From: Insolitispirillum peregrinum
GTDB lineage: Bacteria; Pseudomonadota; Alphaproteobacteria; Rhodospirillales; Rhodospirillaceae
Assembly: GCF_042665255.1 (NCBI RefSeq)
Contig: NZ_JBHTCD010000061.1
Reading direction: 5' to 3' (one strand)
DNA: 12,110 nucleotides
Within the stretch, counting starts at the first letter, position 1. Every line of letters begins with the position of its first letter. The translations under genes were made by a program, and so were the position numbers. A model generated the notes under the pieces. That model had not been told where the DNA came from and ran no database searches. It was given only the letters and a program-made list of their open reading frames with translations. Shown in pieces: positions 6,547-12,110 of the stretch.

Positions 6547-8229
6547 TCAGGCCCGAACCTGCGTCAACAGCGAGCGGACCTGCCCCTGCAACTGGTCGGC
6601 CATGTCGGCCAGCGCATTGGCCGACGAGGTCATGCTGTGGGCGGCGTCATCGACCACCTCCACCGCCTGCGACACCCCCTGAATCCCGCGCGAGACTTCG
6701 CCGGTTCCGGTCGAGGCTTCCTGCACATTACGCGAGATTTCCCGCGTCGCAGCCCCCTGCTGATCCACCGCCGAAGCAATGTCGCCCGCGATTTGCTCGA
6801 TCTGGCGGATCACGTCGGCAATCCCGGCGATGACCTGCACCACGCCGCGGGTTTCCTGTTGAACGCTGCCGATCTGGGCAGTGATCTCGTCGGTCGCACG
6901 GGCGGTCTGCGACGCCAGTTGCTTGACCTCGTTGGCCACCACCGCAAAGCCCTTGCCGGCATCCCCGGCCCGTGCCGCCTCGATGGTGGCATTCAGGGCC
7001 AGCAGGTTGGTTTGTTCGGCAATGTCGGTGATCAGCTTGACCACCGTACTGATCCGCTCGGCGGCCACACTCAGGTCATTGACCATGACGTTGGCCTGAT
7101 CGGCGTTATCCACAGCCTGTGCTGCAATGGCATTGGCTTCGCCCAGACGGCGGGAAATTTCTGCAATCGAGGCCGCCAGTTCTTCCGAGGCACTGGCCAC
7201 CGTTTCAACACTGGCCGTCGATTCCGACGACGCCGAATTGACCGAGGCACACATGCAATTGGCCTGATCAGCGGCCTGTTCCAGCCCCTGCGCCGTGCCC
7301 TGCATGGTATGGGCGGTCTGGGTCAGCGTCCGGATAATGCCGCCGACGGTGTGTTCAAAGTCCGCCGCCATCGCCAGCATCGCCTGTTTGCGGTTTTGCT
7401 CGGTCTGGCTTTCCATTGCCGCCTGTTGTTGTTCCAGCCGCTGGCGGTCGCTGGCGGTCGAGCGGAACACTTCCAGCGCCCGCGCCATCGCTCCCACCTC
7501 GTCCTTGCGGTCGGTGCCGTCGATGGGGGTAGACAGGTTACCCTGTGCCACCTGCTCCATCGTGCCGGTCAGCGTGGCCAGCGGGCCGGTGATCGACCGC
7601 CCCACTGCCAGCGCCACCCCACCCGCCAGCAGCACCAGCCCGGCGGCAGCACCGACGAACAGCATCAGTTCACGGTGATAGCTGGACACCATGTCATCAA
7701 TGTAAACGCCAGTGCCGATCATCCAGCCCCATGGCTTGAATTCGACGCTATAGGCAATCTTGTCGGTCGGTGCAGCCCCGGAGGTCCGTGCCCAGCCGTA
7801 TTCGAGGAACCCGCCGCCCTGCTGTGCCGCCTCGATCAGTTTGCGGATCACCGGCAGACCGTTGGGATCGGTCAGGCCGGACAGGTTCTTGCCTTCCAGT
7901 TCCGGTTTCTTGCCGTGCACCAGATTGACGCCTTGCAGGTCATAGACAAAGACGTTCTCGTCCTGATCATAGCGCACCGCCCGCAACACCGCCTTGGCAG
8001 CCGCCTGCGCCTGGGCCTCGGTCAGCGAGCCATCCTGCTGACGGGCATAAAAATGTTGCGTGGTGGTCAGGGCGATCATGGTTGCCGCCTTCACCTTGTC
8101 CATCCGTTCCACGTTCAGGTTATGCCACAGGGCATTGGCCCCCAGCAGACTGACAACCACCACCGTGGCCACCAGAATCGCCACCGGAATCCACAGACGG
8201 ACGACAATACGCATGCTGGACAGTGTCAT
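6547..8229 (-). CDS. Methyl-accepting chemotaxis protein with periplasmic single-Cache sensor (paralog)
   Basis: A second inner-membrane chemoreceptor, 560 residues, with the same order as its neighbour: TM1 (about 10-32), sCache_2-type sensor (about 33-187) with YDQDENVFVYDLQGVNLVHG and KIAYSVEFKPWGWMIGTGV, TM2 (about 188-210), HAMP (about 211-263, SITGPLATLTGTM), and a signalling domain with tip QTNLLALNATIEAARAGDAGKG (407-428, key residues only). It ends LTQVRA without a pentapeptide. The sensors differ clearly from each other while the tips are almost the same, as expected after duplication with change of ligand specificity. Residues 325-327 read CMC, unusual in a cytoplasmic signalling helix. 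The ATG at 8229 has GAGG ten bases upstream inside a small palindrome (8233-8245); a second ATG five codons in has no better site. A 641-residue open frame on the opposite strand is an antisense artefact of this gene. Confidence 0.94.
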   Translation of the reverse strand: MTLSSMRIVVRLWIPVAILVATVVVVSLLGANALWHNLNVERMDKVKAATMIALTTTQHFYARQQDGSLTEAQAQAAAKAVLRAVRYDQDENVFVYDLQGVNLVHGKKPELEGKNLSGLTDPNGLPVIRKLIEAAQQGGGFLEYGWARTSGAAPTDKIAYSVEFKPWGWMIGTGVYIDDMVSSYHRELMLFVGAAAGLVLLAGGVALAVGRSITGPLATLTGTMEQVAQGNLSTPIDGTDRKDEVGAMARALEVFRSTASDRQRLEQQQAAMESQTEQNRKQAMLAMAADFEHTVGGIIRTLTQTAHTMQGTAQGLEQAADQANCMCASVNSASSESTASVETVASASEELAASIAEISRRLGEANAIAAQAVDNADQANVMVNDLSVAAERISTVVKLITDIAEQTNLLALNATIEAARAGDAGKGFAVVANEVKQLASQTARATDEITAQIGSVQQETRGVVQVIAGIADVIRQIEQIAGDIASAVDQQGAATREISRNVQEASTGTGEVSRGIQGVSQAVEVVDDAAHSMTSSANALADMADQLQGQVRSLLTQVRA

Positions 8230-8475
8230 GTCTTGAGATCCTCAACCCCGCCGGTCTTTCTTTATCCACAATTAAATCACGGAAATACTCTGCGCGTGTG
8301 CGGAATATAACGGTATTGCGTTCTGTTCCCTCGGAAAGTTACCCCCGGACCACCGCTGGCCGCCGTGCAATCCCCACATGCCAGCCCCGCAGGGGCCGGA
8401 GCAGACAGAGCAGCCATTAAAGGCTGGTCGACAGACAAACTCTGCGGTATTGTCCGGCGCCTTCACTCGTACCTG

Positions 8476-8523
8476 GACCAGCGTGCGTTAAACCTGACGC
8501 AGGCGCGCTGGTCTGACCTTTTT
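8476..8523 (+). terminator. Terminator-like hairpin upstream of guaA
   Basis: GACCAGCG (8476-8483) pairs with CGCTGGTC (8506-8513), and inside it TGCGT (8484-8488) pairs with ACGCA (8497-8501), with a 4-nt bulge GGCG and an 8-nt loop. TGACC then TTTTT (8519-8523) follows. No plus-strand gene lies upstream, so it either ends a non-coding transcript or acts as an attenuator in a long guaA leader. The T run begins five bases after the stem. Confidence 0.5.
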
Positions 8524-8530
8524 ATCTGTC

Positions 8531-8574
8531 GCAGTGATCGCGCGCAAAACCGGGACCACTTTTGCGCTCACTGC
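8531..8574. repeat. Palindromic intergenic repeat upstream of guaA
   Basis: Outer arms GCAGTGA (8531-8537) and TCACTGC (8568-8574) and inner arms GCGCAAAA (8542-8549) and TTTTGCGC (8560-8567) are both perfect; TCGC is bulged on the left and the loop is CCGGGACCAC. TCTAGC follows at once, like the TCTAG edge of the repeat at 3639-3687. I recall elements with GCGCAAAA...TTTTGCGC arms and a GGGACCAC-like loop as dispersed repeats in alphaproteobacteria; copy number here cannot be judged. Confidence 0.65.
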
Positions 8575-8639
8575 TCTAGCCCCAGCCGATCCTTGAGGCC
8601 CCCAGTTCATCAGGCTGAGGACAAGCGCGGAGAAAGCCA

Positions 8640-10193
8640 ATGACCGACCGCATTCTGATTGTCGATTTCGGGTCGCAGGTCACCCAGTTGATTGCCCGCC
8701 GTGTGCGTGAGACTGGCGTTTACTGCGAAATCCACCCCTTCAACAAAGTCACCGAAGACACCATCCGCGCCTTTGACCCCAAGGGCGTGATCCTGTCCGG
8801 TGGCCCGGCATCCGTGACCGGCACCGACACCCCGCGCGCGCCGCAGGGCCTGTTCGGCATGGGCCTGCCGGTGCTGGGGATTTGCTATGGCCAGCAGACG
8901 ATGGTTGCCCAGTTGGGCGGGGTGGTCGAAAGCTCTGATCACCGCGAATTTGGCCGCGCCTTTGTTGATGTGAACGCCGCCTGCGCCCTGTTCGAAGGCA
9001 CCTGGGCCGTTGGCGCCCGCGAACAGGTGTGGATGAGCCACGGTGACCGCGTGACCGCGCTGCCCGCCGGGTTCAGCGTCGTCGCCCAGTCCGAAGGCGC
9101 CCCGTATGCCGCCGTCGCCGACGACGAGCGCAAGTTCTATGGCGTGCAGTTCCACCCCGAAGTGGTCCACACCCCGCACGGCGCCCAGTTGCTGAAGACC
9201 TTTACCCACAGCATCTGCGGCTGCGTCGGCGACTGGACCATGGACGCCTTCCGCGAAACCGAAATCGCCAAAATCCGCGCTCAGGTGGGTTCGGGCCGGG
9301 TGATCTGCGGCCTGTCCGGCGGCGTTGACAGCTCGGTGGTTGCCGCACTGATCCACGAAGCCATCGGCGACCAGCTGACCTGCGTGTACGTTGACCACGG
9401 CCTGATGCGTCAGGGCGAGTCCGAGCAGGTGACCCGCGTGTTCCGTGACCAGTTCAAGATCAATCTGGTCCACGTTGATGCCTCCGACCTGTTCCTCGGC
9501 CTGTTGGCCGGGAAGACCGACCCGGAAGAAAAGCGCAAGATCATCGGCAAGACCTTCATCGACGTCTTTGAAGCCGAAGCCCGGAAGATCGGCGGCGCCG
9601 ACTTCCTCGCGCAGGGCACCCTGTACCCCGACGTGATCGAGTCCGTCTCGTTCACCGGCGGCCCCAGCGTCACCATCAAAAGCCACCACAACGTCGGCGG
9701 CCTGCCCGAGCGCATGAACATGAAGCTCGTCGAGCCGCTGCGCGAGCTGTTCAAGGACGAAGTCCGCGCCCTCGGCCGCGAACTCGGTCTGCCCGACGAG
9801 ATGGTCGGTCGCCACCCGTTCCCCGGTCCGGGCCTCGCCATCCGCATTCCGGGCCAGGAAATCACCCGCGAAAAGCTGGACATCCTGCGCAAGGCCGACG
9901 CCATCTATCTGGAAGAAATCCGCAACGCCGGTCTGTATGACGTCATCTGGCAGGCCTTTGCCGTCCTGCTGCCGGTGCGCACCGTCGGCGTGATGGGCGA
10001 TGGCCGCACCTATGATTACGCGCTGGCCGTCCGCGCCGTCACCTCGACCGATGGCATGACCGCCGACTATTACCACTTCGACCACCAGTTCCTGTCGCGC
10101 CTGTCGAGCCGCATCATCAACGAGGTTCGTGGCGTCAACCGCGTGGTGTACGACATCACCTCGAAGCCGCCGGGGACCATCGAGTGGGAATAA
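8640..10193 (+). CDS. guaA: GMP synthase (glutamine-hydrolysing)
   Basis: It converts XMP to GMP using ATP and ammonia from glutamine, the last step of GMP synthesis, in the cytosol. The 517 residues are the standard length. Residues 1-195 form the class I glutamine amidotransferase: ILSGGPASV (51-59), the nucleophile elbow GICYGQQ with C82, and the catalytic pair H172 and E174 in GVQFHPEV. Residues about 200-395 form the ATP pyrophosphatase domain with the P-loop LSGGVDSS (225-232), VDHGLMR (251-257) and FLAQGTLYPDVIES further on. The C-terminal dimerisation domain includes HPFPGPGLAIR and RTYDYALAVRAVTSTDGMTA, and ends in the family's usual KPPGTIEWE. GGAG seven bases upstream fixes the start. 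It is transcribed alone, with an unusual leader upstream and a clear terminator downstream. All catalytic residues are intact. Confidence 0.98.
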   Translation: MTDRILIVDFGSQVTQLIARRVRETGVYCEIHPFNKVTEDTIRAFDPKGVILSGGPASVTGTDTPRAPQGLFGMGLPVLGICYGQQTMVAQLGGVVESSDHREFGRAFVDVNAACALFEGTWAVGAREQVWMSHGDRVTALPAGFSVVAQSEGAPYAAVADDERKFYGVQFHPEVVHTPHGAQLLKTFTHSICGCVGDWTMDAFRETEIAKIRAQVGSGRVICGLSGGVDSSVVAALIHEAIGDQLTCVYVDHGLMRQGESEQVTRVFRDQFKINLVHVDASDLFLGLLAGKTDPEEKRKIIGKTFIDVFEAEARKIGGADFLAQGTLYPDVIESVSFTGGPSVTIKSHHNVGGLPERMNMKLVEPLRELFKDEVRALGRELGLPDEMVGRHPFPGPGLAIRIPGQEITREKLDILRKADAIYLEEIRNAGLYDVIWQAFAVLLPVRTVGVMGDGRTYDYALAVRAVTSTDGMTADYYHFDHQFLSRLSSRIINEVRGVNRVVYDITSKPPGTIEWE

Positions 10194-10218
10194 GGCCGGA
10201 AGTGATCTGAACCAGCAG

Positions 10219-10246
10219 AAAAGCCCGTGAGATCGCGGGCTTTTTT
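10219..10246 (+). terminator. Intrinsic terminator of guaA
   Basis: AAAAGCCCG (10219-10227) pairs with CGGGCTTTT (10236-10244) across an 8-nt loop, running straight into six T (10241-10246). It begins 25 bases after the guaA stop. This is a textbook Rho-independent terminator, and the A tract on the left would also allow some function on the minus strand. Confidence 0.9.
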
Positions 10247-10266
10247 GTTTCTCGAGTGGGAACAAG

Positions 10267-10321
10267 CAGGGTCGTGGAGCGCTGCTCCACACCTCGCCGG
10301 GGCCTTGAGGCCCCGGACCCC
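10267..10321 (+). repeat. GC-rich dispersed intergenic repeat, copy 2
   Basis: This is the inverted partner of 4412-4466, with three mismatches over 55 bp. It carries the same pair of hairpins: TGGAGC-GCT-GCTCCA (10275-10289) and CCGGGGCCT-TG-AGGCCCCGG (10297-10316). It sits directly after the guaA terminator, and the DNA turns AT-rich right after it, so it marks the edge of the atypical segment. Confidence 0.8.
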
Positions 10322-10470
10322 GTGAGTTCCGCTCCCGTTCTTTATCACTTATCATTTGACGAATCAAAACAGCCCTTATCAATGGCTATTTTGACGTAGA
10401 GTTTCACCATTTTGGAAGCACGTTTACCAATAGAACCCAATAAATACCCCACACTTTAATGGCAAAACCG

Positions 10471-10499
10471 TTCTATTAATGAGAACCATTTCCTATATT
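10471..10499 (+). promoter_or_regulatory. Weak candidate promoter of the HEPN-like gene
   Basis: TTCTAT (10471-10476) and TATATT (10494-10499) are 17 bases apart. The -10 box matches the sigma70 consensus at five of six positions but the -35 box only at three. Start would fall near 10506, next to the palindrome at 10509-10522. The region is AT-rich, so chance matches are likely. Confidence 0.3.
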
Positions 10500-10508
10500 T
10501 TTCTATCA

Positions 10509-10522
10509 CTGATCATGATCAG
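10509..10522. promoter_or_regulatory. 14-bp perfect palindrome upstream of the HEPN-like gene
   Basis: CTGATCATGATCAG is perfectly self-complementary. A second palindrome, ATGAATTCAT (10534-10543), follows, and TCATGAT occurs again near 10551. The cluster of TGATC/ATGAT sequence lies 60-90 bases before the start codon, close to the candidate transcription start, as expected for an operator. No DNA-binding protein is visible in the adjacent gene. Confidence 0.45.
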
Positions 10523-10599
10523 AAATTATCATCATGAATTCATCAATCACTCATGATTCCAAAGAAGATATATCAAGGTGAAAGAGCGCGATAACCGAA

Positions 10600-11901
10600 A
10601 TGAAGAAAAAAGACAACCGAATCGCTGACTTGCCATCCATAAAAGAACTTTCAGACACACTCCCCGTGGCCCGGGCAATACGGTGCGTAGCGCAGCTAGC
10701 CGTCAGAATGGGCCTTGGCGGAAACAAGGCACGACAAATCAAGGAAGCAGCGGATCAGCTCATTACCCGGTCCGATATCTTCCATATCCCTGACACGTTC
10801 AATGGCGTATTTGCAGAACGCGGCTGGATTGCGACCTCATCCATGTCAATGAATGTAATGCGTGCAGCCTTGGAGAAGCACAATCAGGGCAATACCGATG
10901 CAGCGGAAGACATCATCACCGATTGGGCGCTAACCCCAGAAATTATTAACCTCCTTGCAATTCATCGAAGTAAAGCATTCGGAAATGTCCGTTGCAGATG
11001 GCATCAGCTACGGGAAGCCCTCGCGCTCACAGAAGAAGGCCGCTACTGGTCCGCCGTACCGTTAGTCCTGATTGCCTGCGATGGCTTCGCCTCCGATCTG
11101 TTAGGGACCTCGCCATTTAGCAAGAATGCAGACCTGAGTCTATTCGACTCGATGGTGGCTCACCCTACTGCACTTCCTGCCCTAATCTCACGAATTAGAG
11201 AGAGTGTGAAAAAGTCGAGCGATGATGCACTATCCCTTCCGCTCCGACATGGCATTCTCCATGGTCGTTCTCTCGGCTACGCAGACCGCAAAGTTTGTGG
11301 GAAGGCGTGGATGCTGATGATCGCACTCGTCGACTGGGCGGCGGACAAGCGGGACGAACAGGTACGACTATTCAAGGATGAAGCCCGACGTTCCACAAAT
11401 TGGAAAGACATATTCGCACGATTGCAAAGGAACAGGGTAAATAATGCCTCAATAGAGGCGTTTGTTCCTCATCGTTGGGAGGGACCATTCACCAGAGACT
11501 TAGCTCAAGATGAGCCTGCTCTCGCGTTCCACGAATTCTTGACCGCTTGGAAGAATGAGAAATTTGGCATCATGGCAAAGTGGGCCATTAATAATACAAA
11601 GAGAAACAATAATTATTTTTCAGGTAAAATACGCATAGATGCAGAACAAATTAAACTAAAAGAATTCGAAATAATCTCTATTTCACAAACAACCGTCGCA
11701 CGGGCGGAGGCACATGTTCAAATGAAAGGTGAGAGCCTGGGAAGAAATATCTGCGGTGAATTTCTTATTCTGGCTTTCCGCTATACAGCTTCCGGCGATG
11801 TTGCGATGCCAACGGACGAGGGTACTTGGCATGTTCAGCAAAACTGTATGTTCGATCTCATGAACGAACGGACAATTGAAAGGAGAGATAGCAAGGCTTA
11901 A
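10600..11901 (+). CDS. Uncharacterised protein with HEPN-like R-x4-H motif
   Basis: No known function is assigned. The 433 residues are soluble, with no signal peptide or membrane segment. Residues about 65-125 are helical, including FAERGWIATSSMSMNVMRAA. Residues about 130-247 look like a HEPN helical bundle: RWHQLREALALTEEGRYWSAVPLVLIACDG (key features: helix, Gly-Arg-Tyr turn, acidic-Gly), then LSLPLRHGILHGRSLGY with R216 and H221 forming R-x4-H, then KAWMLMIALVDWA. Many HEPN proteins are RNases using this Arg/His pair; others are inactive. I recall similar proteins with a RNGILHGRDLGY-like segment in diverse bacteria. The C-terminal part (about 305-420) alternates hydrophobic residues as in a beta-rich alpha+beta domain. 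G+C is visibly lower than in the flanking genes, especially near 11580-11700, suggesting transfer. The start is forced by an in-frame stop at 10579; its ribosome binding site is poor. Confidence 0.85.
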   Translation: MKKKDNRIADLPSIKELSDTLPVARAIRCVAQLAVRMGLGGNKARQIKEAADQLITRSDIFHIPDTFNGVFAERGWIATSSMSMNVMRAALEKHNQGNTDAAEDIITDWALTPEIINLLAIHRSKAFGNVRCRWHQLREALALTEEGRYWSAVPLVLIACDGFASDLLGTSPFSKNADLSLFDSMVAHPTALPALISRIRESVKKSSDDALSLPLRHGILHGRSLGYADRKVCGKAWMLMIALVDWAADKRDEQVRLFKDEARRSTNWKDIFARLQRNRVNNASIEAFVPHRWEGPFTRDLAQDEPALAFHEFLTAWKNEKFGIMAKWAINNTKRNNNYFSGKIRIDAEQIKLKEFEIISISQTTVARAEAHVQMKGESLGRNICGEFLILAFRYTASGDVAMPTDEGTWHVQQNCMFDLMNERTIERRDSKA

Positions 11902-11975
11902 GAAACTACATCAACACGATATGCTGAACCGCTATCTATTCATTCCACCCCTCACCGAAAACTCCACCTCCCCCA

Positions 11976-12004
11976 TAAAACCGAAGGCTCTTCCCGTGTT
12001 TCGG
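11976..12004 (-). terminator. Possible terminator of the minus-strand gene at the window edge
   Basis: On the minus strand CCGAA (12004-12000) pairs with TTCGG (11985-11981) across a 14-nt loop, followed by TTTTATGG. The stem is only five pairs, so this is weak. It begins 16 bases after the stop codon at 12020. Confidence 0.3.
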
Positions 12005-12019
12005 GGTGATGGGAAGGGA

Positions 12020-12110
12020 TCAGGCGAGCAATGCGCCGACCAGTGCCCCGAGGAGAGCTTTTCCTCTTCGGCGTGCGTTGTGGGTGAACTGGAAGAAGGC
12101 GAGGTAGATC
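12020..12110 (-). CDS. C-terminal end of an unrecognised protein, cut by window edge
   Basis: An open frame enters from the right edge and ends at the TGA at 12022-12020. The 29 visible residues begin IYLAFFQFTHNA, continue with a basic cluster (RRRGK) and end in a hydrophobic tail (ALLGALVGALLA). Third codon positions are mostly G or C, as in the native genes of this window and unlike the HEPN-like gene. The aromatic/hydrophobic stretch, basic turn and hydrophobic tail could be the end of a membrane protein, but a transposase C-terminus cannot be excluded. A plus-strand frame from the ATG at 11921 is also open to the window edge, so the call is tentative. Confidence 0.35.
   Translation of the reverse strand, partial: IYLAFFQFTHNARRRGKALLGALVGALLA

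Larger units (their letters stand above)
8230..8639. other. 410-bp intergenic region between divergent chemoreceptor and guaA genes
   Basis: No convincing gene on either strand. It should hold both divergent promoters. A TATAAC (8306-8311) resembles a -10 box for the plus strand but has no fitting -35 box, and I find no clear promoter for the minus strand. It contains a small hairpin, CAGCC-ATTAAA-GGCTG (8411-8426), a terminator-like hairpin (8476-8523) and a palindromic repeat (8531-8574). The guaA ribosome binding site GGAG is at 8629-8632, seven bases before the ATG. Confidence 0.6.

Noticed and set aside
6385..8310. 641-residue plus-strand open frame
   Set aside because: It is fully antisense to the chemoreceptor gene at 6547-8229, whose domains are unmistakable. 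The composition, rich in His, Arg, Gly and Gln with no motif, is typical of an antisense frame in GC-rich DNA.
8380..8580. Possible tRNA, SRP RNA or tmRNA before guaA
   Set aside because: There is no T-loop consensus, acceptor pairing or other diagnostic sequence of these RNAs; only unassigned hairpins.
8610..10382. 590-residue minus-strand open frame
   Set aside because: It is antisense to guaA and its terminator and extends into the GC-rich repeat. It has no recognisable motifs, and guaA explains the coding signal.
10357..10396. Two TTGACG hexamers as -35 boxes
   Set aside because: Neither has a -10-like hexamer at 16-18 bases.
11921..12110. Plus-strand open frame from an ATG at 11921 to the edge
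   Set aside because: It has no ribosome binding site at suitable distance, low-complexity Ser/Glu-rich translation, and overlaps a minus-strand frame with better codon use. It is not fully excluded, because both are cut by the window.
1..12110. CRISPR array or complete insertion sequence
   Set aside because: I saw no regularly spaced direct repeats, no recognisable transposase and no matched terminal inverted repeats with target duplications.

Overview
The window looks like chromosomal DNA of a GC-rich, motile alphaproteobacterium, most likely in or near the Rhodospirillales. This rests on the strongly G/C-biased third codon positions, the type of uracil-DNA glycosylase, the 36H-like chemoreceptors, and short palindromic intergenic repeats ending in TAGAGC-like sequence. 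I cannot name the genus from sequence alone.

Layout. Positions 1-313 (minus) hold the N-terminal fifth of electron transfer flavoprotein-ubiquinone oxidoreductase. Diverging from it at about 432-1343 is a family-4-like uracil-DNA glycosylase that lacks two of the usual four iron-sulfur cysteines. A clear sigma70-type promoter (1426-1454) and a leader hairpin precede a periplasmic Slt-type lytic transglycosylase (1570-3585). A compound palindromic repeat fills the gap to moaB (3740-4291). Two paralogous methyl-accepting chemotaxis proteins lie in tandem on the minus strand (4511-6190 and 6547-8229), each in its own unit. After a 410-bp intergenic stretch with an orphan terminator-like hairpin and a second palindromic repeat comes guaA (8640-10193), closed by a textbook terminator.

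Beyond guaA the character changes. A 55-bp GC-rich repeat (10267-10321), an inverted near-copy of 4412-4466, is followed by about 280 bp of AT-rich DNA. Then comes a 433-residue protein of unknown function (10600-11901) with visibly lower G+C, which carries a HEPN-like R-x4-H motif. This is the accessory-looking part of the window. The last 90 bases appear to hold the C-terminal end of a minus-strand gene that I do not recognise.

The genes do not form one pathway. The first 10.2 kb is a series of housekeeping and chemotaxis genes in mostly single-gene units: respiratory electron entry, DNA repair, cell-wall turnover, molybdenum cofactor, chemoreception and GMP synthesis. The HEPN-like gene is the best candidate for an undescribed function, possibly RNA-targeting or defence-related, but that is inference from one motif and its context.
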